64,000 bases of DNA from Coleophoma eucalyptorum (taxonomy: Eukaryota; Ascomycota; Leotiomycetes; Helotiales; Dermateaceae): contig JALRME010000016.1 of the NCBI GenBank assembly GCA_026120035.1, positions 920,588 to 984,587 on the forward strand, given 5' to 3'. The notes under the pieces were generated by a model that worked only from the letters and a program-made list of their open reading frames with translations, did no database searches and was not told the origin of the DNA. This document shows, one piece after another, positions 10,242 to 22,736 of the stretch. A program made the translations under genes and the position numbers. Position 1 is the stretch's first letter. Each line of letters starts with the position of its first letter.

Positions 10242-13200
10242 ATGACCACGTCCCGCCCTCGATCATCGTCTGGCAGATCCAATACCTCAGATAGAGCTAT
10301 ATCCTCTCCACGGCACCGAACCTTGACTCCGAGCAAGGACGAAGGTTTGATTCTTAACGACGTTCCAACCTATGCCGTGAGCAGTGCCAACAATCTCTCA
10401 CCACTTCCATTATTCGGCTCAGGATCCCCGTATCCATCGCTTGCTTCGAGCGCATCTTTTGGACAAAGGCCAAGAGCTGCTACTTCTTCAGACACACTGA
10501 ACCCACCTGTCTATTCACCCAATAACCCAGCCCGACCTTCTACTCGCTCTGGGCCTTCTGTACCAATGTATCAACCAGGGCAGCGGCATGTGTCCGCTGC
10601 TGAATCGTCTAGACAATATGTTCCTCCACCGCCTCCGCCTATGTCACCCCCGTCTCAGCAAGCCCACTTGATATCCATACCACCACCTCCCCCTCGGCCG
10701 ATCAATTCACAATCTCATCAGCATCCCGGAGTCACCATACCTCCTCCTCCTGGGCCACCTCCGGGTCCTCCCCCTACAAGTTTACAGGCGGGCTGGCAAG
10801 GCAATTGGGGGCGTGCTCATGACGCTCGAGGATTCCCTGCTCCGCCTCCAAATCCCCCAACCAATACTCAGTACCAAGCGTACAATCCAGGTCAACCCTA
10901 TGCAGCACAACAACCTCCACCACTGTCAATACCACCGCCACCTGCAACTGATCACCAAATGTCCGCCACTTACATTCCACATGGCGATTCGTTCGGGCCA
11001 GGAGTAGGCATACCTGGATTTGGCAGAACGCAAGAACCAAGCTTCAACAGAGGTGATAGCTCTGAATTCTCTGCTGTATCGGACAGCTCCTCGAGTTATC
11101 GAAACTCAGCAGACACTGGTCTCAGCACGCCATTAGATGGGAGTTATCACCCAGATCGTGAGAGAACATACCAAGGGCAGACGCCATTGAGCCGCTTCAA
11201 CAATAGCAGCAATATGTATTTGCCCACCCGAGAAGCTCAAGAGTACAGTCCGCTAGGTCCCCCCACCGCGACTATGAGTAACCCTCAACTCAGCTCCGCC
11301 AATGGAAGAGGCCTCGGCACGCCAAGTGGTAATCAGCAGTCATCAAGCAATGCTTTAAATACTCCAATATCCCCTAATGATGCTGCTACCCAGTGGCCAA
11401 TGGATCGTGTCCTCTTATGGTTAGCTAGCAACCAGTTCTCTAATGACTGGCAGGAAACCTTCAAGGCGTTAAACATTTTTGGAACAGTGTTTCTCGAATT
11501 GGGTAGTGGTCACGGTGGACGGGGAAATTTTGGGATGATGCATCAACAAGTATACCCTCGTCTCGCAAAAGAATGCTCCAACAGTGGTACTGGCTGGGAT
11601 CAGGCAAGAGAGCGAGAGGAAGGTAAACGCATGCGTCGACTTATTCGAGGAATCGTGACTGGGAGGCCAGCAGATGCGAGCAGATCATCTCACGGTCGGG
11701 GAGAATCCATATCTACTGCCAATCTCCAAAGTGCCGGCACGGAAGGGACTATTGAGTCTTCACCCAATTTTGGTCGAGAGGCCAATTTGCCGACTCCCAG
11801 CACTGCTGGGCCGGAAGATGACAGTCCTGGGAAGCAGACCTCATTCAAAGGCCCAGGACCAGGATTTAGTACTCGGAGATTTTCTAGTCGCAGCACTACC
11901 ATGCCTATCTTGACGGGCAACAGTCCTGTTGGTGATCAGGATCAACTTTCTCAGAACCGTAATGGCTACCGTAATATTCTTAGAGCACTGGATGGCCCCG
12001 AAGGTAGCCGCCGACATAGTCCAAGTGCAAGCAGCGAGACTGGAGAGGGCATGTTGAAGGGACCTTCTCTTCGCATTGATGGCAGCCCCAAAAGCGGTAG
12101 TCCCGGTGCATCATACTCTGCGCTTTATTCACCTGCAAATGGCAATTTGTCAGCCTCTCCTCATACTGTGAAGTTTGGCCACAGGTCTAGCAACAGCACT
12201 GATTCAGTTTCATCCAATGCAGCAATTTATGGCTCGGGAGTACCACCTGGGGCAGCTCAGGCATTACGCGGAGGTATGGGGGGCGCTATAGGAGAAACAC
12301 ACCTTGTACGAAATCAAGACAGCCGACGCCATGGGGTTGATGGTTCCCGACCTTCTCCACTAGAACCTAGCGATCGTTCTGTCACTGAACCGCCATTGTC
12401 TGCAAAAGAGTCAAAAGGATTTCTGAACAACTTGAAGCATTTTCGGAAAAAGAAGGTCAAGGAAGATGGTGCCCTGGCGTCACCCGATGATCAGAACCTG
12501 GAGTCCCCTACAAGTCCTTCACTGAGCATCAAACCACCATTTATTGGTAACGGCAAGATAAGCAATTCTAGTGAAACTTCTCTAGATCGCCCTTCTTCAA
12601 GCTTCTCGGTATACGAAAATGATAGGTTTTCCCATTCAGGATTTCGTGGGAGACGTAACAGCCCAGGAAGAGCCTTCATTCTCGTCACGCCAGATGGATG
12701 GAACTTTAGATTGTGCGATGCTACTGATATTGAGTCTGGCCATGAGCTTCGAAATCTTATTTGCGCGAACGCGGGGATCACTGATCCCGATTTTGCGCAG
12801 ATATTTTTGACTGATTTCGGAAAAGTTGAACATGAAGAAGTCTTAGATGATCAAAAGTTATTCCTCCACCGACGAACTAAAGCTGATCAGTCGGGGGCTC
12901 TAAAATTCTATATCAGAGCCCCTGCCAGCTCCGCTGCATCTCTACCGATACCGCACTCAGCTGGACTTGAAGCAACTTTTAGCAACAGACTAGGACTTTC
13001 ACCAGGTTTACCCCCGTCGATTCCTTTAGATGAAGAAGCATATGCGAGACTCAACGGAACTAGGCGACGCTCAAGCTCATCCCCCCCAAGCTCTCGACAA
13101 AACACAATCAAGGCAGGGCCTTCCTTAGCCCCGATACAAGACGCTTTAAATGTGCCTTCTATCACTGGTGAAGCTGTACGGGAACGCTTGATGAAAACAT

Positions 13201-16003
13201 CTCATGAAGGAGGAGAGTCACCACTCCCAGAGTCTGAGAGGCAGGCCCTCATGGATTTGGCTGCAAGTGAACACAAGGCTGAAATGGAACGACGGCAGAA
13301 GGCATATCTAGCAAAGAAGAGGGGAAATATGGATGTGCCGGGAGGGGTTGATGGGACCTTTGGCATTGTCGGCCGCAATGTCGATTTTGACCAGCCACGG
13401 AACTCGCCCTTCGAGGACAAGAAACCAGACAGTCTATTCCCACAAAGAAGGCCCCCTCCCCCACCCGCCGAGTCCGCGACTCTAATTAAGGCCAACTCTT
13501 TGAGTAAGCGGACAAGCCAACAGGCACGCATATCTTTAACTAACTTGGATACTCAAGGCAAACGTCCTTCTGTTGGGGAGTCTACTTTTGCGTCGCAGGA
13601 CAGCTCCGACCGCGGAAAGCGGAAGGCTGTAACCCCTTCGCCACAAGCCAGTGGTGGTATTGGAGCTGCTCTTATTGGCATTGGGAGTCGGCTTGGAGGA
13701 GTAGGGCACCCGAGTCCGAACACAGCGAACTTCTCACCAAACAAAAAGTCTACTTCAAGTACCAGCCCGGATCAAAATGAGAGAGGTGGAGGCGCGATGA
13801 CAGCGGTAGACTTTGATACATCGGCATCTGGCAAAAGTAGCCCCAGATCCGGAAGTGGTACACCTGGAAGCAGGACTTGGGGCAAGGGTGACACATCATT
13901 CACAGTCCCTGACTATGCACAAGAAGACAATGGCAACAGCCTAGACCGAAGTGCAGCATTAGAGGTTAAGACCCCCGACATTGCTACGCTTACTAAAATG
14001 CGCGACGAGGAACATCGGCGAGCAACTTCACCCTCCGATCTTAGTCCGAGTAGTGCACATACCCATTCATCATTGCATTCTGCTCCGGGGGCAGGGGACC
14101 GCAAGTCATACGGGCCTAATCTCAATTTCACAGAATCAAATATTGTCTTCGAGAATTCTCAGTTGCCTGCAGAAGAGGTTGACGCTGACGATGACTCTGA
14201 TGATGGGCTTTTCGCCGTTCCGATCGCAAGTCGGCAACCATCGCAGAAGACTGATTCAGACGGCATGGGCAAACGTCCAAGTCTGACTATCAGGACCTCA
14301 CGATCCAAAAAAGGACTATCTGTGTCATTCAAAACCCCACAACACTCCGAGGGTGCTTTGGCTGGGAACACTGCAGATGAAGGCTTGTCAAGTAGCCACG
14401 CTGGCAAGAGGCCGCAACGTCGAAACCCAAATTCTTCTACCTCCGATGGCGCTTGGTCCGCTGAGTCTTCCGAAGACAGACTTCTGAGGCGAGAGTCTTT
14501 CGCGCGGGAGGACTTGTGGGCAAATCGTCCTCCAGCAGAAGCACTTATCAACCATCTCGATGACTTCTTCCCGAATCTTGATCTGGACCAACCCGTACTT
14601 GAAGAAGGGCCAAGCGGCTCTCCACCCCCCTCTCCAATACCAGAACAAGAGGCTGGGGAATCAAGTTCTGCAAGCCAGCTAAATTTGCAAAATGATCAAG
14701 CACCTACCACACCGTTGGCCACACCACGATCGAGCACAGCCTACAACGATGGTGAAACATTAGGCTCAGACGAGTCGACCCTGAAAGCTCTAGAGAGACC
14801 ACCTTCAATGCAAAGTATAGCCCAGAGAAACATACGCCGATCAGGCATTGGCCGTATGAAATCCATTCGTGAGGTTGCGAAAGGAGCCCATGAGGCAAAC
14901 AAGCGTTTTACAGCACCCTCACAGAAGGGCGGTGACACCATGCTGCTTCGTAGGAAGAGCACCAAAATGTTTGGAGCAAACATTGTCCAAATCAAACCAC
15001 AACGTGGTAGCATGATTCTCCCACAGATCCCACAGGATACAATTCCTAAGCGACAAGCCACCTTCCGGTGGTTCAAGGGTCAATTGATTGGCAAAGGTAC
15101 GTATGGGCGTGTATATTTGGGTATGAATGCAACAACTGGAGAATTCCTTGCTGTGAAGCAAGTAGAAGTTAGTGCCAAGGCTGCAGCAGGTAATGATAAG
15201 GACAAGATTCGCGAGATGGTTGCAGCATTGGATCAGGAAATTGACACTATGCAACATCTGGACCACGTCAACATAGTCCAGTACCTTGGATGTGAGCGGA
15301 AGGAGATGTCCATCAGTATCTTCTTGGAATATATCTCCGGTGGCAGTGTGGGCAGCTGCTTGCGAAAACATGGCAAATTCGAAGAGGATATTGTAAGTTC
15401 TTTAACTCGCCAGACGCTGGCTGGGCTTGCATACCTACATCGCGAGGGCATTTTACATCGGGACTTAAAGGCCGACAATATACTCCTGGACCTAGATGGA
15501 ACCTGTAAGATTTCGGACTTCGGTATCTCCAAAAAGACGGATAATATCTATGGCAATGATGCGTCCAATAATATGCAGGGATCTGTATTTTGGATGGCAC
15601 CTGAGGTCGTTCGATCCCAAGGTCAAGGCTATTCAGCAAAAGTCGACATCTGGTCCTTGGGTTGCGTGGTTTTGGAGATGTTTGCTGGCCGAAGACCTTG
15701 GAGTAAAGAAGAGACTGTGGGGGCCATATACAAGTTGGGAAGTCTCAACGAGGCTCCCCCAATTCCTGACGATGTTGCTGAAAAGATCAGCCCAGTTGCT
15801 GTCGCCTTCATGGCCGATTGTTTCACCATGTAAGTTATGATGTAGCACTAGTGATCTTCTATATTGCTGACCTTAGCTACAGCATACCATCCGAACGTCC
15901 AACTGCAGATACTCTGTTATCACAGCATCCATTCTGCCAACTTAATCCAAATTACAACTTCCTTGACACGGACCTCTACGCCAAAATCAGAGGAGCGTAC
16001 TGA
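10242..16003 (+). CDS. BCK1: BCK1-type MAP kinase kinase kinase of the cell-wall integrity pathway
   Basis: Ser/Thr kinase acting between protein kinase C and the Mkk MAP2K. The start is the ATG at 10242; the frame continues 16 codons upstream without another ATG. Exons 10242-15829 and 15883-16003 give 1902 aa. Layout: Pro-rich low-complexity N-terminus with PPPPP runs; a SAM-like block about 395-460 (WPMDRVLLWLASNQFS); a Ras-association-like block about 810-870 (FILVTPDGWNFRLCDA); long disordered Ser-rich parts; kinase domain about 1606-1880 with GKGTYGRVYLG, AVKQVEV, HRDLKADN, DFGIS and APEVV. The last exon gives SERPTADTLLSQHPF and ends KIRGAY, typical of Bck1. The acceptor CTACAG at 15882 is preferred over TTAG nine bases upstream because it leaves no insertion in the conserved subdomain XI. 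A start-stop uORF precedes it. Confidence 0.92.
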
Positions 16004-16403
16004 CCATGAGTTCGTTATGTGTATTTTCGAGTTGGTTTGCCAGATTCTGGTTCTTTTTAAGGGTAGCGTAGGCGCGGGAGCATTACCATCGTTTCGATAC
16101 CATGGAAGTTTAAATATCCAGTGTATTTAGTTGATATAAACACGTGTAGAGGGGTCATTTAGACCCTGTGTCGAAAAATATAAACCTCGTCTAAGTAATG
16201 TACGTTCAAAATTGTTACTATAGCCTTGTCAGCCTTATAAGCACAGCCTTGCGGGGTCGCTTGGAAAATTTATGTTCTACCCTCATGTGTTTTCTGCCTT
16301 GAAGCAGCCGCAGAGGGCTTTTAACTCTCGACTCGTTCCTAGGACCTTTTGACAGTTTGCTTCCTATTGACGAAATTCTGTATAAAGTTTTCAGCGCGCG
16401 AGA
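16004..16403. other. Interval between BCK1 and TSR4
   Basis: 400 bases holding the BCK1 3' UTR and the TSR4 promoter. TATAAAG at about 16381 lies some 20 bases upstream of the TSR4 ATG, so it is probably within the leader. No other feature seen. Confidence 0.45.
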
Positions 16404-17742
16404 ATGGCACCATACGACAGTGACTCTTCAGGCGCAGAAGATGACGACTACACGGAAACCAACGTCCTCTTGGGATACGCCTCGAAAGAGCCCTCTGAAG
16501 ACACTATAAGCCATCTTGGTGGTCAACCAGCAAGTGTTCCCCCCCCTACTCTATTCTTATTGCATCTAGATCTTATTCATGCTTGTGAGCAGAGTCACTA
16601 ATTTGGTATTGTTACAGACATGGCTGGACCCAGCTACCCCTCCATCAGTAGCACTCGCAAGATGTAAAGTTTGCAGCGATGTGATGGTCTTGCTACTACA
16701 ACTCAATGGAGACCTACCAGAGATATTCCCTGGACACGAGAGACGCCTATATGTGTTCTCATGTCGCCGAAAATCATGCCGGCGCAAAGATGGTAGTGTG
16801 CGGGCTTTACGAGGCATTAGGACTACTGAAGTGATTCCTAGCGTGCAAAAGACCGATACCATTTCAAAAAATCCTATGCCAGAGATAACCAAGCCTTCTA
16901 TAAATATTGGTCAGACGTTATTTGGAGGAAGCTCAACCATAGGCACTTCGTCCAAAAATCCATTCTCCACAACACCGAATCTTGGTCTTCAGAATCCGTT
17001 TTCAAGTCCAGGCTCTTCCATATCATTAAACACTGCAGCACCGTCAGCCACTGCAAAATCACCTGATGGTGAGCCAAAACCGGCTTCTACTGCCACAGAT
17101 CTTCCCCAGAGTTTCGCGTCCGCTCTTTCCCTAAATATGCCAAAACTTGGACCACCTCCACCACCAGAGCCGTGGCCGCAAGAGCTTCCACAAGCGTATC
17201 CTCTATACTACCTCGCAGACGCAGACTATGAAATACTGGACAAAATCGAAGATCTACCTGTTCAGGCTATGCAGATTGACGAAGAGCCTGGGTCCAGTTC
17301 TCAGAAGGAAGACAAAGTGGTATACGAAAGCACTATCGATAAAACCTTTCAGAAGTTTGCAGATCGATTAGCACAAAATCCTGAGCAGGTCATCCGATAC
17401 GAATTCAAAGGCCAGCCTTTACTATATTCCAAACACGATGAAGTGGGCAAATTATTTTCAGGGGAGAAGGGACACGAAAAGGTCCAAATCAGCAATGGGA
17501 GCGGCAACAAGATGCCGAGATGTGGCAATTGTGGCACACCAAGGGTTTTTGAAGTTCAACTGACACCCCATGCGATAATGGAATTAGAAAGTGAGGAGAT
17601 GAGTATTGATGGTATGGAATGGGGTACAATCGTCGTTGGTGTTTGCGAAAAGGATTGCCAACAGCAACAGCTGAACGGGGACGTGGGCTATGTGGAGGAA
17701 TTTGCCGGTGTGCAATGGGAAGAGATGAAGAGCTTAAGATAA
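16404..17742 (+). CDS. TSR4: TSR4/PDCD2-like protein (20S pre-rRNA processing, uS5 chaperone family)
   Basis: PDCD2 proteins are dedicated chaperones of ribosomal protein uS5 (Rps2) and are needed for 20S pre-rRNA maturation. Exons 16404-16529 and 16618-17742 give 416 aa. The junction rebuilds the family signature GGQPTWLDP. This requires a GC donor (CCA|GCAAGT); the nearby GT would break the frame. CKVC and CRRKSCRRK provide the N-terminal Cys pairs. The C-terminal PDCD2_C part includes VIRYEFKGQPL, MPRCGNCGTPRVFEVQLTP and the end DVGYVEEFAGVQWE. A Ser/Pro/Gly-rich linker with NPF repeats lies between. Convergent with eIF3k. Confidence 0.9.
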
Positions 17743-18030
17743 GTTCAAAGCAAAGCACATAAATCCTTCTCAGTCACTGTCATAATGGATGTGATGGCTC
17801 GCCAGCAAAATCATGACGAAGCATTCTGAGTCTCAAACAAAGATCTCAACGGCAGGCTCATACGTCCTCATTGCCGGAAGTAAAATTCGTTGTTATCATT
17901 TAACAGTAGCGTTCCGCAATATGGATTCCACGCTCTCGGTCCATGGCCCCCAAACTCCAATGAACGCCAAACCCGTTCCCAGAAATCAAGCCTCGCTACG
18001 CCATGCCATGCAATGAACCAAGCTATTCTC

Positions 18031-18967
18031 CTACGCAGGCTGTTCGTAGGCTCTTCGGATGACCCGTGAGAATTGCTCTATCTTGACATTTTCTCGTACA
18101 ATGCTGCCCTTTGCCTCATTCTCCTTGTTTAGTGGTACTTTGACCACTGAACCCTCAATCTCCCAACCACAAACTCCAGTGACAAATTTCTCAAATGCCT
18201 CAGCTTGCAGGCCCAGCCATGACTCTAAGACCTGTTTCTCGATCTCCCGAACAGATTGTGAGATTGTGAGAGCAATGCGGATGCGGATGAGCTCTTCAAA
18301 GCCAGCGACATCAGCAATCAGATCTGCGTATAGGTCGTCACTATCGAGAGTGCTCCAAAATACACTGTAGGAAGCTTGACCGAGAAGGTTGTTCAAGACG
18401 TTGAGCTTTTGGACAGCTTCTGAGAGAGGGGCGTCACCAGCAGCGGGAAGTGCAGAAGAAGCAGACACCGGAGTTAAGATGTGTGGTGGTAGAAGGTGGA
18501 GGGCAAGTGAAAAGTCGGGTGATGGAAACACAGTAAGAGACTTGACGAGGATGTTGGTAATGGTCTCATCCTTGGTGAGGTGAGGGTTGAATTGGTACCT
18601 AAGATGTGGTCAGCACAAATCCCCACTCGGTCGAGAGAACAATTGAGATTCGAGAATATGTCATTCAGATAGAGCTAATAAACTTGGCTTCAGGGGCCGG
18701 AGGGATTCAATCTCCAATGCCCATTCAGGTAATAGGAAACGTTGAAAAACGATCATCACTTGACACGGAAGAAACGTGAAAGAGGGCGAGTACATACAAT
18801 TTCAACAGAGCAAGGTTTGCATATGTGTCTGTGAATTTCCCTTCACATTGTTCGGCAACGTACTCCTGGAAAATGCTCGTAGTCTCTGGATTGTAGCGAT
18901 CAAGTCCATTAAGGATGGCGTTGATATGATCTGGACGATCTGGTGAGTAGTCGAATGGCACACCCAT
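18031..18967 (-). CDS. Eukaryotic translation initiation factor 3 subunit K
   Basis: eIF3k is a peripheral PCI-type subunit of the eIF3 complex, which acts at the 43S pre-initiation stage; it is present in filamentous fungi but absent from S. cerevisiae. Exons 18967-18798 and 18598-18031 give 245 aa, the normal length. Exon 1 contains [16 protein letters not shown] and [10 protein letters not shown]; exon 2 continues QFNPHL and has [22 protein letters not shown] and a basic end ([12 protein letters not shown]). The single intron is 199 nt, long for this window. The ATG at 18967 is the only one that keeps the conserved N-terminus. Confidence 0.9.
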
Positions 18968-19415
18968 GACTACGTCTATTCTTCAGAGATCTAGTGAGGT
19001 GTGAAGACAGGCGAGCGTTGTGTGAAACTGAAGTGCTCTGTTGTGTCAAGAAAGAGGAGAGTGAATAAACAACAGTCTGTCTTTGACGCACGAAATTCGA
19101 AGTTCGTGATAGTTAGGGCTAAGCGGGAAAAAAGCTTTCAGGCCGCAAGGCACCAATAGTACTCGCTAGCCCCTGCTCAAAATCACGCGGGCATTATTAT
19201 TGTATTTCCTCATTGGATTGATCAGATCGCTCAAGTTCGAGTCCGCTTGTGGCTCAGTTCTTGAGCCTTAGTCGGGGCTACTAAATCCAGGAAGTAATTG
19301 TTCAAGTTGGAGCTACGATTTCTCGCTGTCATACCTATACTGATTCCACAAAGTAATAGACGCACAGGGTTTGCTAAGATAACTAACTACTGCTTCGGTC
19401 TTTCAGTTACCCTAC
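18968..19415. other. eIF3k promoter / UTP22 3' region
   Basis: 448 bases between two minus-strand genes. The short frames are not gene-like. No repeat or RNA gene seen. Confidence 0.45.
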
Positions 19416-22400
19416 TTAATGAACCTCGATCTTCAAAACCAAATCACCTCCAATACGACTGATTTCGGCTAACATCGTCGACTTATCCATTTCAATGACT
19501 TCTTGACTGGAGTCACTGCCCACCAGAGGTCTAGTAGCATATGACAAGTTGACTTTGAAGGAGCGAGGACGATACTGTGGGTTCCATAATCCTGCTACCA
19601 TTGTACCGGTTTTGCTTCGGAAGAAGACGACGGTTTCCCCATACCGCTCTCGAATGTCTTGCACATATAAATCAATATAATCAAGGCCCACCAGATCCAG
19701 ATCAGCATTGGACTGCACTTCGAGATTCTTAAACTGCTTGGAAGCCGAAGGAGGCTCTTTGCATATCTTGACGTATTTTGGATTGAGATGAATAACAAAA
19801 TCATAGTCGTCCAAAGATGTTGCGAATAGTGTTTTGTAATCAAGGTTGATGCCATGCTCTTTCACAATCTTACATGCTGACCTGGCCAGTGCGGTCATGC
19901 GAGCAGCAGCCACCTTAGTCGGCCCATTTCCAGTGAACGCAGTTCCAGTAGTGTCATGGTTAGTTGCCGCGAAGAGTACAGTTCGATTCATGGAAGGATC
20001 AACTTTCCTCCATGCCTCAAGGCGTGTGTTGATAGTGGCTACATCACTGCTGGTCATTGTTCCCGTGAAATCCACAATAAGCGGTGCAAGTCGCCAATCC
20101 CACCTAGACAGGAATAGGAGGGCTCTTAAGAAACCCGACATGGTGCTGGAGGGTGCCTCCCATGGCATCGGGTGTAAAAAGACATGAGCGACCACCAATT
20201 CAATAAATTCTTCACTGAAGTGCTCGCTGAGTAGATGGCGGTCAAACCACATCTTAACCAGGCGCATCGTTGGTGACAAGAGTGGAAACCGGGTACAATG
20301 TGTAGCGATGGACTGATTGAGTAGCGGGAGATGAATGAACAAGCGTTTGTAGTTGGCCAATGCAGTCACAGCGTCGGTCCTCTTCCTGTGATCCTCCACT
20401 GTTTCCTTTATTTGACGCTCAAGTAGTGTTTGTTCTCTGTCGTTTTGAATTCGAAGACGAAAGGATGCCCCAGATGGATAGAAGACATCCAAGAATGCAC
20501 AATTTTGCAATGCGTGTCCATCATTCTCAAGGCCAATTCTACTACTGATGTCTTCATTACCATCCTCAAGACAACTCCCAATTTTCAACAGAAAAGCTAT
20601 TTTGGTCCTCTGAATAGCTTCAGTGTCATCAGGCCATTTTCCAGAGCCTTCGAATTGAATTGCTACATCTGCTGGTTCCGCAAGTGGGCGCAGTGTAGAG
20701 AACGAAGGTGGGTGGATGCTTGAATTTCGAAGGCTTGGGCTGGTCGCAGAAAGCTGCCTCAATTGAAGAGGGAGATCTTCTAGACTTCGAATATCTCGCT
20801 CCAATTGTTGAAAGGCCTGCCTCATGGCTTCAAACAACTGTTTACTTGTCAAACAAGTCGGCAAAGCCTTCTCAAAGGCTTCACCAATAAAATCAAGGCT
20901 TGCTATAGCATCTGCGCCAAAATGCCGCCCTATTAGAAATGTCACAATATTCTGAAATATCGAATATGAAGTTCCCGCAGACCAGACAAGACTTTCCAAA
21001 ATACTGCCATCCTTAAATCTGCGTAATTCGGCTTTTTCGCCCCAGAATCTCTGGAATTTCGCTGCCGCCTTCTTATCTTCTGCAGATGGGCCATGATCTA
21101 CCAGACGATCAACGTTTGCTGGATTGAAAACTACAGAGATTACTAGCTCTGCTTTACTTTCAGTAAACGAGGAAGACTTTAACGACCAAGGTTTAGGGCC
21201 GGTTTCCTTGAGGTGAATCAAAGTCACCCTATCCATCAGACCCACTTTTAGCGTGTCGTACATGCGAAAGCTGAAGTTTCGTGTGCCCGACACCGCATCG
21301 CAAGAGGATTTGGTAACTTCAGACTCTGGAACTTGCATTCGAACAATGCAGTCAAATTTGTGTAAAAGGTGACTAGTGCGGATGATGAATGTAGGCTCGA
21401 AATAGTCGAATGTAGAATCATTCAGCATCTTCGAAGTGGTTGTTGCCTCCTGTCTCAAAAGATTATATGACCAAGGTGTCATTTTATACAATATGTTGTG
21501 GCCTCTTTGGCCATCATAAATCATGGGCAAATCTGACTTGGCAGCCAAGAAATCTGCCTCAAGCACCAAAGGACGTGTCAGGAGGTCGGTCGTAGAAAGG
21601 AAGTGTAGAACAGCCTTGAAAATCTGGTAGCTACTGTATCCAGGAGAAAGAAGTGCTCGCTTCTGGGGCCCTCCTGTTTTAAGCAGAAGGGCTATTAGAG
21701 CAGACCATTCGAATGTTCCGAAACCACCACCTGCCAAACTACTTCCAAAGCCTCTCTGCTGCAACCAAATTCTTCCAAGTATGCAAGAATCCTTGAATGC
21801 AGTTGACAGTTTTGCGCTGCCATGAAGAAGTTTAAGATATGATTCAACGCAACAATCTGAGCGCAGAGAAGCATTGTAGAAAGGCGTGGGAGCAGAAGCA
21901 AAGCTTTCGTTGGCACCAGTCTCCTTGTTTCGAATAGCATTTCGTTCCGGACGTAGTTTTGACTCTGCGAAGAATCCTTCAGGTGCAGCGAGGAGTATAT
22001 GGATTTGAGCGAGGTAGCCATTCTTCGACTTCAAATTTAGCACGAGCATTGGGTGTAATTTGTTCCCATTCTTGTATTCATACTCAAGCTTATTTTCCCC
22101 TGCTTGCAGCCCTACGGCTAGACATGCCAGATAATAGGCCCTCTTGTAGAAATAGCGATAATTTAGATAGTCCTTGTCCTGGAAAATTGATGAAGGCATT
22201 GTGACAATCATGTCTATAGATACCGTACTGTCTGACTTGACCATTGTCTTCGTGGCATAGCTCCCGGTCACGTTGATCTTAGAAGGTCTAGCATAAGAGA
22301 ACTTATATGCGGCATCAAAACTGGGTTTAGGATCGGGAAACGGTATGGTGATGTTACATGATTTGAAAGCCTTCGTGGCATCTTGAACCTTCGGACACGA

Positions 22401-22736
22401 CATTAGCATAAGTTCTATAGAAATAGTGTCCTGGATGCTTACTGAGAGCGGGTCCCGGTCCCCAATAGTTTCAATCAGACCTTTCAATCTGTGCAACTCT
22501 TCGCTGATGAAGCCGAGTCGTTTTTCGTAATTGGGCTTGACTTCTGCTAGCATCTCATCTACCTGTAACTTGAACAAACTAGACTTGTACGAGCCACCAG
22601 AGTAGAGTGCGCCATCCTCTTGGTTGCCCAACCGTGCTGACTTTATCATTGATGCCTGCTCCGATTCTGCCTCATTCGAACTGTCGTCTTGTATTCCATG
22701 GTCTAATTTTCGCCGTTTCGAAGGATTGAGGGCCAT
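19416..22736 (-). CDS. UTP22: UTP22/Nrap, U3 snoRNP small-subunit processome protein
   Basis: Utp22 joins Rrp7 and casein kinase 2 in the UTP-C module of the 90S pre-ribosome in the nucleolus. Uninterrupted frame of 1106 aa from the ATG at 22736, which opens with a basic NPSKRRKLDHG; the frame extends 24 codons upstream into an implausible leader. Conserved blocks: EVKPNYEKRLGFISEELHRL, INVTGSYATKTMVK with SIDMIVTMPSSIF (nucleotidyltransferase-like fold), QRGFGSSLAGGGFGTFEW, FWGEKAELRRFKDGSILESL, VKMWFDRHLL and, near the end, DLYVQDIRERYGETVVFF. Length and block order agree with Nrap/Utp22. Divergent from the cystathionine gamma-synthase gene. Confidence 0.93.
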   Translation of the reverse strand: MALNPSKRRKLDHGIQDDSSNEAESEQASMIKSARLGNQEDGALYSGGSYKSSLFKLQVDEMLAEVKPNYEKRLGFISEELHRLKGLIETIGDRDPLSVSIQDTISIELMLMSCPKVQDATKAFKSCNITIPFPDPKPSFDAAYKFSYARPSKINVTGSYATKTMVKSDSTVSIDMIVTMPSSIFQDKDYLNYRYFYKRAYYLACLAVGLQAGENKLEYEYKNGNKLHPMLVLNLKSKNGYLAQIHILLAAPEGFFAESKLRPERNAIRNKETGANESFASAPTPFYNASLRSDCCVESYLKLLHGSAKLSTAFKDSCILGRIWLQQRGFGSSLAGGGFGTFEWSALIALLLKTGGPQKRALLSPGYSSYQIFKAVLHFLSTTDLLTRPLVLEADFLAAKSDLPMIYDGQRGHNILYKMTPWSYNLLRQEATTTSKMLNDSTFDYFEPTFIIRTSHLLHKFDCIVRMQVPESEVTKSSCDAVSGTRNFSFRMYDTLKVGLMDRVTLIHLKETGPKPWSLKSSSFTESKAELVISVVFNPANVDRLVDHGPSAEDKKAAAKFQRFWGEKAELRRFKDGSILESLVWSAGTSYSIFQNIVTFLIGRHFGADAIASLDFIGEAFEKALPTCLTSKQLFEAMRQAFQQLERDIRSLEDLPLQLRQLSATSPSLRNSSIHPPSFSTLRPLAEPADVAIQFEGSGKWPDDTEAIQRTKIAFLLKIGSCLEDGNEDISSRIGLENDGHALQNCAFLDVFYPSGASFRLRIQNDREQTLLERQIKETVEDHRKRTDAVTALANYKRLFIHLPLLNQSIATHCTRFPLLSPTMRLVKMWFDRHLLSEHFSEEFIELVVAHVFLHPMPWEAPSSTMSGFLRALLFLSRWDWRLAPLIVDFTGTMTSSDVATINTRLEAWRKVDPSMNRTVLFAATNHDTTGTAFTGNGPTKVAAARMTALARSACKIVKEHGINLDYKTLFATSLDDYDFVIHLNPKYVKICKEPPSASKQFKNLEVQSNADLDLVGLDYIDLYVQDIRERYGETVVFFRSKTGTMVAGLWNPQYRPRSFKVNLSYATRPLVGSDSSQEVIEMDKSTMLAEISRIGGDLVLKIEVH